Part shown: in pieces, positions 1 to 6,378 of the stretch
Position numbering within the stretch: the first letter of the stretch is position 1
Layout of the letters: each line of letters starts with the position of its first letter
Assembly: GCA_903960725.1 (NCBI GenBank)
Contig: CAJCBY010000195.1
Coordinates: forward strand, 1 to 6,378
DNA: 6,378 bases
Origin: an uncultured Cytophagaceae bacterium
GTDB taxonomy: Bacteria; Bacteroidota; Bacteroidia; Cytophagales; Spirosomataceae
Reading direction: 5' to 3'
Made by a program: the position numbers and the translations under genes
Notes under the pieces: model-generated
The model's input: only the letters and a program-made list of their open reading frames with translations
The model's database searches: none
Told to the model about the DNA's origin: nothing

Positions 1-1004
1 ACCGATTGTAATAAATCCTCTAATGGATCCTTCACGTTGTGCGAGGCGTCGATCATCCAACCTAAATCTTTGGCATGATTCATTCCCTTCGCATCCATTC
101 CATCTACCAATTCACTAAATATTAGGAACAACTGGTAGGGCTTGATTGAGCCAGCAGTCAAATCATCATCACCGTATTTCGAATCGTTGAAGTGGAAACC
201 ACCTAATTTGCCTTCCATCAAAAGAATCGAAACGATTTGCTCGATGTTCGCATTGGGTAAATGGTGACCTAAATCCACCAAGGTTTTCGCTTGTGGGCCT
301 AATTTATTCACCATCGAATACGAGGCTCCCCAGTCCCCCACGGTGGTTGAATAGAAGTTCGGCTCATAGGCTTTGTATTCCAAATACAAAGACCAATCGG
401 CCGGCAAAGCTGCATAAATTTCCCGCAAACTATCCACCGTGCGCTCATAGGCATGACGGAAGTTCAGTTGACCTGGAAAACAAGAACCATCTGACAACCA
501 AACGGTTAATGCCTTAGATCCTAGAGAAACCCCATGCTTAATTACCTCGATATTGTGATCAATTGCTTGTTTCCGAGTTGACGCCGAAACGTGTTGTAAG
601 GATCCGAACTTATACGAATGTGCTTGATTAGCTTGATCTTGAAAGGTATTCGAGTTCACGGCGTCGAATGCCAAACCATGTTGGGCTGCTAGGGATCGTA
701 TTGCCGCAGGATCCGAAGGGATATCCCAGGGGATATGCAATGAGATCGCACCAGAGGATTGATTTAAAGCATGCAGCAAACCGACATCCGCTATTTTTTC
801 TTCCAAATTACGCGGTTCGCCTCCGCCGGAAAACCGACCGAAACGAGTCCCCCCCGTGCCTAGGGCCCAAGAAGGAATGGCTATTTGGAAATCTTTTAAT
901 TTCTGTAAAATACCTGCGGGCAAATTCAACTCGGATTTCAAAAAATCTAAGCGGCGGTTGTGCCCCGCCAATAAAGTATCATTATGGTTCGAAATGTTCA
1001 TCAT
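1..1004 (-). CDS. rhaI: L-rhamnose isomerase, C-terminus cut off by the window edge
   Basis: This cytoplasmic metal-dependent enzyme interconverts L-rhamnose and L-rhamnulose, the first step of rhamnose breakdown. Translating the minus strand from 1004 gives 334 uninterrupted codons with no stop before the edge; the family is about 420-430 residues, so roughly 90 are missing. It resembles the Pseudomonas stutzeri / Gram-positive type (xylose-isomerase-like TIM barrel) rather than E. coli RhaA. Metal-site residues expected from that family are visible: E209 in YLEYKAYEP, D244 and H247 in LVDLGHH, H271, D279 and D281 in HFNDSKYGDDD, and D319 in IDASHNVKDP. The segment SDGSCFPGQ (171-179) is also typical. 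The start is one of two tandem ATGs (1004 or 1001). The first lies one base after the stop of the aldolase gene, implying one transcript and probably translational coupling. Some relatives also act on D-allose or other sugars, but the aldolase partner argues for rhamnose. Confidence 0.93.
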   Translation of the reverse strand, partial: MMNISNHNDTLLAGHNRRLDFLKSELNLPAGILQKLKDFQIAIPSWALGTGGTRFGRFSGGGEPRNLEEKIADVGLLHALNQSSGAISLHIPWDIPSDPAAIRSLAAQHGLAFDAVNSNTFQDQANQAHSYKFGSLQHVSASTRKQAIDHNIEVIKHGVSLGSKALTVWLSDGSCFPGQLNFRHAYERTVDSLREIYAALPADWSLYLEYKAYEPNFYSTTVGDWGASYSMVNKLGPQAKTLVDLGHHLPNANIEQIVSILLMEGKLGGFHFNDSKYGDDDLTAGSIKPYQLFLIFSELVDGMDAKGMNHAKDLGWMIDASHNVKDPLEDLLQS

Positions 1005-1005
1005 G

Positions 1006-3084
1006 CTATCTTAAAAATCCTGCGGCAACACCGCCATCCACGTTCAAGGCATTTCCGGTTGACTTTTTCAACAAGCCACCCACGAATGCGAAACAGGCAT
1101 TAGCTATATCGTCCGGTAAAATAGATTCATTTAATAAGGTTCTTTTCGCGTAATAGGCTGGTAATTCAGCCACCGTGATTCCATAGGCTTTAGCGCGTCC
1201 TTCTGCCCAACCGCCTGCCCAGATATTGGAATCAGCGATTACCGCATCTGGATTCACCGTATTCACCCGAATGTGATCCGGTCCTAATTCGGCAGCTAAT
1301 AAGCGTGTCATGTGTGCCTGCGCTGCTTTCGCTGAGCCATAACCTACGTTATTCGGTCCCGCCACAAAGGCATTCTTCGACACAATATTCACAATGTCTC
1401 CACCTAATCCTTGCTTGCGCATCACGGCAATTGCCGCTTGAGAAACTAAGTATTGCCCTTTCACTAAGATATCATATAATTTGTCCCAGTCGGCCTGCGT
1501 GTGCTCTAAGATTCCTTTCGAGATCGAAATCCCGGCATTATTCACGATCAAATCAACCCCACCGAAATCCAAACAAGCCTGCTTCATCGCTGCTTCGATC
1601 GATTCTTGATTGGTCACATCGGCAATCACTGTCGAAACGACGTCTTTTCCGAATAAGCCAACAAACTCTGCTTTGGCCTCCGCTAAACGGTCTGCATTTA
1701 CATCGTTTAGAATCACGCAAGCGCCTTCTTGAGCCATCTTTTTGGCAATCGCTTTACCGATTCCACCACCGGATCCTGTGACAAACGCCACACGTCCTGA
1801 CAAAGCTTTCGGCTTCGGCATGCGTTGAAGTTTCGCTTCTTCCAATAACCAATATTCGATATTAAAAGCCTCCTGACGAGGTAAAGACGTGTAAGAAGAA
1901 ATGGCCTCCGCTCCACGCATCACATTAATGGCATTGGTGTAAAATTCGGCGGCAACGCGGGCCGTTTGCTTGTCTTTAGCAAACGTAAACATCCCCACAC
2001 CTGGGTATAAAATCACCACTGGGTTTGGGTCACGCATCGCTGGCGAATTCGCATGCTTGCAAGAATCATAATAGGATCCATACATCTGACGGTAATCGGC
2101 AAACAGGGGAGTTAAAGCCTCCACCGAAACATCCGACCCTAGTACCAATGGCGAAATTTTTGTGCGCAAGAAGTGATCCGGGCAAGAGGTACCTAGCGGT
2201 GCTAAACGATTTAAATCATTCGAATTGATGAATTGTAATACGCGCTCATCGTCGGAAAAATGACCCACCATTTGGACATGGGAAGAGCAGAATCCGCGCA
2301 AAACGGGTGCTAGGGAAGCTGCCTTAGCAATGCGCTCCTCTGGAGAAAAGGATGACATTCGAGCTCCTCCAAAAACGTTCGCAGTTTTCGACTCAATGTA
2401 TTCCGCACATTTCTCGATGACTTCTAATGTATTCAAGTAACATTCGTATGACGTATCGCCCCACGTAAATAATCCATGGGAACCTAACATGATGCCACGC
2501 AATTGAACACCCCGTGAAGCTGCTTCATCCAAACAAGCTTTTAATTGCAAGCCTAAATCAAAACCTGGACGTTGCCAGCCTACCCAACCGATCTGTCCGT
2601 CGAATAAGTCTTTCGTGATTTGCTCGCCATCTTTCGAAGCCGCAATCGCAATCGCTGCATCCGGATGTAAGTGGTCGATGTGTTTGAAAGGTAAAAAACC
2701 ATGCAAAGGCGTGTCGATGGATGGTGCTTTGGAGGATAAATCAAAAATGCAATGATTAAATAATTCTACCATTTCATCTTCGTGTTCCAAACCACGGTAT
2801 ACAGTAGTCAGTGAAAGCAAACGGTCCATGTACAAAGCCGCACAGCCTGACTTCTTCAAAGTGCCGATATCTCCGCCCGAGCCTTTGATCCACATTACTT
2901 CCGTCTCAGATCCCGTTAAAGGATCCTTGTCTTGTATTTTTACTGAGGTATTTCCACCCCCATAATTGGTAATGCGTAAATCCGCTCCTAAAATATTAGA
3001 ACGGTAGATGAATAGGTCGACTTCATTTCCAGCAAGCGCCGCTACTTTTGCGTCATCCCAGAGATACGATACGTGTTTGTACAT
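1006..3084 (-). CDS. rhaEW: Bifunctional rhamnulose-1-phosphate aldolase / short-chain dehydrogenase
   Basis: This 692-residue cytoplasmic fusion enzyme (RhaEW, also annotated RhaD aldolase-ADH) should cleave L-rhamnulose-1-phosphate to DHAP and L-lactaldehyde, then oxidise the aldehyde. Residues about 20-240 form a class II aldolase/adducin domain: GGGNTS (42-47) and KGSGGD (67-72) fit phosphate binding, and H138, H140 (HLHPDA) and H203 (GSHGLF) fit the zinc site. D124 stands where fuculose aldolase has its catalytic Glu. A linking region covers about 250-425. Residues about 428-692 form a classical short-chain dehydrogenase: TGSGGGIG (436-443), D461 after the second strand (suggesting NAD over NADP), NNAG (515-518), S569 and YGSAK (Y582, K586). 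The length is normal for the family. ATG at 3084 is the first in-frame start and gives the expected N-terminus. It is the first gene of the operon, with rhaI following after one base. The dehydrogenase direction, to lactate or to propanediol, cannot be read from sequence. Confidence 0.94.
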   Translation of the reverse strand: MYKHVSYLWDDAKVAALAGNEVDLFIYRSNILGADLRITNYGGGNTSVKIQDKDPLTGSETEVMWIKGSGGDIGTLKKSGCAALYMDRLLSLTTVYRGLEHEDEMVELFNHCIFDLSSKAPSIDTPLHGFLPFKHIDHLHPDAAIAIAASKDGEQITKDLFDGQIGWVGWQRPGFDLGLQLKACLDEAASRGVQLRGIMLGSHGLFTWGDTSYECYLNTLEVIEKCAEYIESKTANVFGGARMSSFSPEERIAKAASLAPVLRGFCSSHVQMVGHFSDDERVLQFINSNDLNRLAPLGTSCPDHFLRTKISPLVLGSDVSVEALTPLFADYRQMYGSYYDSCKHANSPAMRDPNPVVILYPGVGMFTFAKDKQTARVAAEFYTNAINVMRGAEAISSYTSLPRQEAFNIEYWLLEEAKLQRMPKPKALSGRVAFVTGSGGGIGKAIAKKMAQEGACVILNDVNADRLAEAKAEFVGLFGKDVVSTVIADVTNQESIEAAMKQACLDFGGVDLIVNNAGISISKGILEHTQADWDKLYDILVKGQYLVSQAAIAVMRKQGLGGDIVNIVSKNAFVAGPNNVGYGSAKAAQAHMTRLLAAELGPDHIRVNTVNPDAVIADSNIWAGGWAEGRAKAYGITVAELPAYYAKRTLLNESILPDDIANACFAFVGGLLKKSTGNALNVDGGVAAGFLR

Positions 3085-3086
3085 GT

Positions 3087-3130
3087 TAAATTTATTTTAT
3101 AAGCTAAACTTCAAAAGCAAAAGGGATCAA
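3087..3130 (-). promoter_or_regulatory. Candidate promoter of the rhamnose operon
   Basis: The minus strand just upstream of the aldolase start is very A/T-rich and contains two possible -7/-10 elements: TATAAAAT (3101-3094) with TTTG 16 bases upstream (3121-3118), or TAGCTTAT (3106-3099) with ATTG about 21 bases upstream. The Bacteroidota consensus is TTTG, 19-21 bases, then TAnnTTTG, so each option matches only in part. A promoter must lie in this gap if the terminator on its other side works, because the upstream gene cannot then supply the transcript. The exact position is a guess. No Shine-Dalgarno sequence is seen, which is usual for this phylum. Confidence 0.35.
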
Positions 3131-3133
3131 TCG

Positions 3134-3155
3134 CCCTAGTTTACCTAGGGTAGGT
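3134..3155. promoter_or_regulatory. Nested inverted repeats, possible operator
   Basis: CCCTAG (3134-3139) and CTAGGG (3145-3150) form a perfect 6-bp inverted repeat around a 5-base spacer. A second perfect repeat overlaps it: ACCTA (3143-3147) and TAGGT (3151-3155) around GGG. The site lies about 50-70 bases upstream of the aldolase start, just upstream of the candidate promoter, in an otherwise A/T-rich gap. That fits binding of a dimeric regulator such as a rhamnose-responsive activator. No regulator gene is in the window, so its identity is unknown. There is no U-run next to it on either strand, so it does not look like a terminator. Confidence 0.4.
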
Positions 3156-3200
3156 CGAATTATTTTTTTAGCATTTTTCAGATTTGTAGGAAACTAGTAT

Positions 3201-3230
3201 AAAAAAAGAGACGCGAAAATCGCGCCTCTT
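3201..3230 (-). terminator. Rho-independent terminator of the epimerase-amidohydrolase operon
   Basis: On the minus strand the arms AAGAGGCGCG (3230-3221) and CGCGTCTCTT (3215-3206) pair over 10 positions with one G-U pair, around the 5-base loop ATTTT, and run directly into seven T residues (3207-3201). The hairpin begins 5 bases after the amidohydrolase stop codon. The T-run is only on this side, so the terminator works in the minus direction and isolates the downstream rhamnose operon from read-through. Confidence 0.88.
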
Positions 3231-3235
3231 AAAAT

Positions 3236-4558
3236 CTATTTCTTTTTCTTCGGTTGCGCCATGTCCATGTAGTCTACAACTAAACTACCAAGGGCTTTTA
3301 CCCCCACTTGAAATTGACTTTCATCTAGGTGAAAGTCGGGTGTGTGGTGACCCGCTACTTCGTTCGCTTTTTTATTTTCTGGTCTTGCCCCTAAAAAGAA
3401 GAAGAACCCAGGAACTTTTTGTTGGAAGAAAGAGAAATCCTCTGCTCCTGTGTGTGCTGGAACTGTTCTTACCCGATCCTTACCATTCACACCTTGCAAG
3501 GTAGGCAACATTTTTTCAACCAATTGCGGATCATTATAGGTCATAGGATATCCTGTTCCTATCGTCACGTCTGCTTTTCCTCCACCACTTTCGGCAATAT
3601 TTGTTGCGATATCTTTAATACGCTTGTGTACTAATTCACGTTGCGCTGTACCAAAAGTCCGGATGGTACCGATCATGTGAGAAGACTCTGGAATGATATT
3701 TTGGCGAATACCACTGTGTATCGCACCCACAGTAACAATCGCAGGATCTTCTGTAATATTAACCGAACGTGAAACAATCGTTTGTAGCCCCATCACAATT
3801 TGAGATGAAATCACAATCGGGTCAATTCCAGTCCAAGGACTTGCACCATGTGCTTGTTTTCCTTTCACCTTAATGTCCAATTGATCCACTGCCGCCATCG
3901 TTGCGCCTGGCTTGTATTCAATCACACCGTTATCATTTCCCGCGCCAATGTGTAAACCAAAAATCACATCCACTTTGGGATTTTCTAACACACCCTCTTT
4001 TACCATTAATTCAGCGCCCGCTAGTATAGTCTCACCTTTGTCATTGTAAACACCCTCTTCTGCCGGCTGGAAAATGAATTTCACGGTTCCTGCTAAATTT
4101 GCTCTTTCTGAGGCTAAAATCTCTGCGACGCCCATCAAAATAGCCACATGGGAATCATGACCACAAGCATGCATAACGCCTGTTTTTTGGCCATTAAAAT
4201 CAGCAACAACTTTAGATTTAAAGGGAATATCTACACGCTCTGTAACCGGCAAACCATCCATGTCAGCACGCAAGGCAACAACTGGACCCGGTTTTCCCCC
4301 TTTCAAAATTCCCACCACGCCCGTTAAGGCTACTTTTTCTTGCACCTCAATCCCCAAAGAACGTAGATGTGCCGCAACGATTCCAGCCGTACGCACTTCT
4401 TGATTTCCTAATTCAGGATGTTCGTGAAAATCACGACGCCAGGCAATAACCTTGTCTTTCATCGCATCCGCTTTTTGAGCGATGACCGGTTTTAAATTAG
4501 ATTGTGCATCCGCTAAAAAGGGAGCAGCTAATAAGCTGATTAAAAATATTTTTTTCAT
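3236..4558 (-). CDS. Exported M20-family amidohydrolase (M20D type)
   Basis: This 440-residue metallohydrolase belongs to the M20D group that includes hippurate hydrolase, IAA-amino-acid hydrolases and N-acyl-diaminopimelate deacetylase; it should cleave an amide bond on an N-acylated amino acid or similar substrate, which cannot be named from sequence. The N-terminus is a Sec signal peptide (KK, then a hydrophobic core, likely cleavage ADA|QS after residue 18), so it acts in the periplasm or outside. Family motifs are intact: DFHEHPELG near 44-51, RADMDGLP (97-104), the metal pair C132 and H134 in HACGHD, the base and ligand pair E167/E168 in QPAEEG, H203 in GLH, and H404/H405 near the C-terminus. 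The protein ends in four lysines. I chose ATG 4558 rather than an in-frame ATG at 4600, because the later one starts exactly at the signal peptide and avoids overlapping the preceding gene. It sits 10 bases after the epimerase gene. Confidence 0.92.
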   Translation of the reverse strand: MKKIFLISLLAAPFLADAQSNLKPVIAQKADAMKDKVIAWRRDFHEHPELGNQEVRTAGIVAAHLRSLGIEVQEKVALTGVVGILKGGKPGPVVALRADMDGLPVTERVDIPFKSKVVADFNGQKTGVMHACGHDSHVAILMGVAEILASERANLAGTVKFIFQPAEEGVYNDKGETILAGAELMVKEGVLENPKVDVIFGLHIGAGNDNGVIEYKPGATMAAVDQLDIKVKGKQAHGASPWTGIDPIVISSQIVMGLQTIVSRSVNITEDPAIVTVGAIHSGIRQNIIPESSHMIGTIRTFGTAQRELVHKRIKDIATNIAESGGGKADVTIGTGYPMTYNDPQLVEKMLPTLQGVNGKDRVRTVPAHTGAEDFSFFQQKVPGFFFFLGARPENKKANEVAGHHTPDFHLDESQFQVGVKALGSLVVDYMDMAQPKKKK

Positions 4559-4568
4559 AGTTAATTTA

Positions 4569-5492
4569 TTATTTGTATCCCCATCCACGCATGATTGCAA
4601 TATTTTGCTTCATACAATCCAATGGCTTTAATCCTTGGTATGATTCTTGCTCGATGATAAAATGTTTCGTTCCACCTTCTTTGTCCCCTAATTTAACTAA
4701 GGCTTGAACGTCGATTTGACCAGAACCTTTACCTAAAACAGTAGATTCGAATTTCTCATGCCCAGCTGATGAAGGTACTTCATCTTTCACGTGCATCGAC
4801 ACGAAACGACCTGGGAATTTCTTCATGACCTCGGCAGGAACTCCTCCACCGTTAATCATATTACCTATATCTAATTGTTGTGCAACCAACGTAGGATCGG
4901 TATTATTCAACATGATGTCATATAATAATTCACCCTCTAATTTCTCAGAGAACTCGAAATCGTGATTATGGTAGCCGAAACGCATGCCTGATTTTTGGCA
5001 TAATTCACCAGACTTATTAAAGATATCCATGTACTTTAACAATAGGTTCTTATCCTTACGAATCCCCATGTCTATGGATGGGCTAATGACTAATTCCTGG
5101 CCCATGATAGCGGCATCTTCAACCGTATTTTTCCAAAGGTCGGTAAAGTCATTCTTCGCATCATCCCAATGCAATTTGCCCATTACCGTGTGACCAGAAG
5201 GCATTTTCATCCCCAAATCATCTAAGCGTTTTTTGAATTCTTTTGCTTCCCAACCATAAAATTTACGGCCGATGTAATTCGCATGCTCTACATATTTGTA
5301 GCCCATTTCTGCCAAAGCGGTTAAGGTGCCTTGTGGATCTTTGCGCATATCCTCGCGGATGGAGTATAATTGAACTCCCACTAATTTCTTGTATTTAGCA
5401 GCTGCTAAAGCTTGCAAGGCTGGAGAAGCGAAGGCCAAAGCCCCAAGTCCCATAGCCGAATTGCGTAAAAAGGAACGTCTAGAATGATTCAT
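4569..5492 (-). CDS. Tat-exported sugar isomerase/epimerase-like TIM-barrel protein
   Basis: This 307-residue protein begins with a twin-arginine signal (SRRSFLR at 4-10, then a hydrophobic Ala-rich stretch to about residue 32), so it is probably folded in the cytoplasm and exported with its cofactor. The mature part has the xylose-isomerase-like / AP-endonuclease-2 TIM-barrel fold. Likely metal and catalytic residues are in the usual strand ends: H175 and H177 in YHNHDFEF, D208 in QLDIGN, H234 in SMHVKD, and E281 in IIEQE. Members are annotated as sugar phosphate isomerases/epimerases, but an exported protein is unlikely to see phosphorylated sugars. Exported relatives in Bacteroidota have been linked to oxidised (3-keto) sugar processing, which is only a possibility here. 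It is the first gene of a two-gene unit, and its stop is doubled (TAATAA) 10 bases before the amidohydrolase start. ATG 5492 is set by the Tat signal. Confidence 0.88.
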   Translation of the reverse strand: MNHSRRSFLRNSAMGLGALAFASPALQALAAAKYKKLVGVQLYSIREDMRKDPQGTLTALAEMGYKYVEHANYIGRKFYGWEAKEFKKRLDDLGMKMPSGHTVMGKLHWDDAKNDFTDLWKNTVEDAAIMGQELVISPSIDMGIRKDKNLLLKYMDIFNKSGELCQKSGMRFGYHNHDFEFSEKLEGELLYDIMLNNTDPTLVAQQLDIGNMINGGGVPAEVMKKFPGRFVSMHVKDEVPSSAGHEKFESTVLGKGSGQIDVQALVKLGDKEGGTKHFIIEQESYQGLKPLDCMKQNIAIMRGWGYK

Positions 5493-5515
5493 AATTGATA
5501 GGTTTATTTAGGACT

Positions 5516-5547
5516 TCAAGCTACAAATTCTATTTCTATTTTACAAA
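5516..5547 (-). promoter_or_regulatory. Candidate promoter of the epimerase-amidohydrolase operon
   Basis: On the minus strand TTTG (5547-5544) is followed after 20 bases by TAGCTTGA (5523-5516), a partial match to the Bacteroidota TAnnTTTG element at the right spacing. This would leave a leader of roughly 15-20 bases before ATG 5492. The gap between the divergent genes is only 74 bp, so both promoters must lie in it or in the coding ends. I see no comparably placed element for rarA on the plus strand. The match is weak and may be chance in A/T-rich DNA. Confidence 0.35.
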
Positions 5548-5566
5548 ATTCACGTAACTTCGAAAC

Positions 5567-6378
5567 ATGATGCAGCCCCTCGCAGAACGAATGCGCCCCA
5601 CCACATTGGATGAATACATCGGCCAAGAAAAGGTTGTGGGTCCTAATGCACCTTTACGAAAAGCGATCGAGGCGGGACATTTGCCGTCTTGTATACTTTG
5701 GGGACCTCCAGGTGTGGGTAAAACGACACTGGCCACCTTATTATCTGGAGCACTAAAGCGAACCATGTACTCGCTTTCTGCCGTGCAATCTGGGGTAAAA
5801 GAAGTGCGAGAGACCCTTGAATTAGCGAAGAAGAATCGCATGTTCGAGGCGCAATCGCCCATTTTGTTCATCGATGAGATTCACCGTTTTTCGAAATCAC
5901 AGCAGGACTCACTTTTAAATGCCGTAGAAAAAGGAATCGTCACCTTAGTGGGCGCGACGACAGAAAATCCGTCATTCGAAGTTATTTCGGCCCTTTTATC
6001 GCGGTGTCAAGTGTACGTACTTGAATCACTTTCGAATGAGCATCTGAATCAAATGCTATCAAAAGCGATTGCCACGGATGCGCTATTCAAGAATAAAAAA
6101 ATCACATTAACTGAGACCGATGCTTTATTTCATTTCTCAGGCGGAGATGGTCGTAAGCTTTTAAATTTATTCGAATTATTGATTACAACCGAAGGTGGAA
6201 ACGAGCTCGAGGTAACAAATGCCTTAGTTACAGAACGGTTACAAAAGAATTTAGCTCAATACGATAAGGACGGAGAACAACATTACGATATCATTTCTGC
6301 CTTCATCAAATCAATTCGCGGTTCAGATCCGGATGCGGCGGTATATTGGTTAGCTCGGATGTTAGTGGGTGGAGAATC
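5567..6378 (+). CDS. rarA: Replication-associated recombination protein A (AAA+ ATPase), C-terminus cut off
   Basis: RarA (MgsA, related to eukaryotic WRNIP1) is a cytoplasmic AAA+ ATPase that acts at stalled replication forks and is related to clamp-loader subunits. The first 270 codons are present and open to the window edge; the family is about 420-450 residues. Visible motifs are the N-terminal LAERMRPTTLDEYIGQ (5-20), Walker A GPPGVGKTT (46-54), Walker B ILFIDEIHR (99-107), sensor 1 GATTENPS (129-136), the arginine-finger region SALLSR (141-146) and sensor 2 GGDGRK (192-197). From about 240 the C-terminal tetramerisation domain begins (HYDIISAFIKSIRGSDPDAA). Two tandem ATGs (5567 and 5570) can serve as start; an in-frame TAA at 5555 rules out anything further upstream. 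It diverges from the epimerase gene and shows no functional link to it. Confidence 0.96.
   Translation, partial: MMQPLAERMRPTTLDEYIGQEKVVGPNAPLRKAIEAGHLPSCILWGPPGVGKTTLATLLSGALKRTMYSLSAVQSGVKEVRETLELAKKNRMFEAQSPILFIDEIHRFSKSQQDSLLNAVEKGIVTLVGATTENPSFEVISALLSRCQVYVLESLSNEHLNQMLSKAIATDALFKNKKITLTETDALFHFSGGDGRKLLNLFELLITTEGGNELEVTNALVTERLQKNLAQYDKDGEQHYDIISAFIKSIRGSDPDAAVYWLARMLVGGE

Noticed and set aside
668..1153. A 161-codon open frame on the plus strand across the rhaI start and rhaEW end.
   Set aside because: It lies antisense to two confidently identified genes, its protein has no recognisable domain and is rich in Pro, Asn and Lys as expected of a shadow frame.
1305..1781. A 158-codon open frame on the plus strand inside rhaEW.
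   Set aside because: It is antisense to the dehydrogenase domain, and its Ser/Arg/Leu/His-rich composition is typical of a reverse-frame artefact.
25..2926. Six copies of GGATCC in the rhamnose half (about 25, 600, 709, 1771, 2074 and 2921) and none in the rest of the window.
   Set aside because: The copies I checked fall on ordinary Gly-Ser or Asp-Pro codon pairs in the coding frame; the number is small and no repeat unit or spacing surrounds them.
3134..3150. The CCCTAG/CTAGGG palindrome as a second terminator.
   Set aside because: The stem is only 6 bp and no T-run follows on either strand; its place upstream of a gene start fits an operator better.
4556..4600. A longer start for the amidohydrolase at ATG 4600.
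   Set aside because: The extra 14 residues (MQSCVDGDTNNKLT) would precede a complete Sec signal peptide and overlap the end of the epimerase gene; ATG 4558 fits better.
5536..5871. A 111-codon open frame on the minus strand overlapping rarA and the divergent gap.
   Set aside because: It is antisense to the Walker A region of rarA and spans the likely epimerase promoter; no domain is recognisable.

Overview
The window looks like ordinary chromosomal DNA from a member of the Bacteroidota, most likely the Cytophagales (for example a Spirosomaceae relative). This rests on the protein types, the A/T-rich start regions without clear Shine-Dalgarno sequences, the Tat- and Sec-exported enzymes, and promoter-like TTTG / TAnnTTTG spacing. 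The lineage is an inference from style, not a database match. Coding density is high, and no gap between genes exceeds about 150 bp.

Left half (1-3200, minus strand): two genes of an L-rhamnose catabolic operon. The promoter-proximal gene (1006-3084) encodes a two-domain enzyme, an N-terminal class II rhamnulose-1-phosphate aldolase fused to a C-terminal short-chain dehydrogenase (RhaEW type, also called RhaD aldolase-ADH). One base after its stop begins an L-rhamnose isomerase of the Pseudomonas stutzeri / Gram-positive type, whose C-terminus runs off the left edge. Together they would convert L-rhamnose to L-rhamnulose and later split L-rhamnulose-1-phosphate into DHAP and L-lactaldehyde, which the dehydrogenase domain would oxidise. 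The rhamnulokinase step is absent and may lie beyond the left edge. The upstream gap (3085-3200) holds a pair of overlapping inverted repeats that could be an operator, plus a weak promoter candidate.

Middle (3201-5492, minus strand): a two-gene operon of exported enzymes. The first is a Tat-signal TIM-barrel sugar isomerase/epimerase-like protein (4569-5492). Ten bases later comes a Sec-signal M20D-type amidohydrolase (3236-4558). A rho-independent terminator directly follows the amidohydrolase and separates this operon from the rhamnose genes. The substrates of both enzymes are unknown.

Right end (5567-6378, plus strand): the first 270 codons of the replication-associated AAA+ ATPase RarA (MgsA), transcribed divergently from the epimerase gene across a 74-bp gap.

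I found no mobile elements, CRISPR arrays, RNA genes or convincing new system. The most interesting leads are the nested operator-like palindromes before the rhamnose operon and the unexplained pairing of an exported epimerase-like protein with an exported amidohydrolase.
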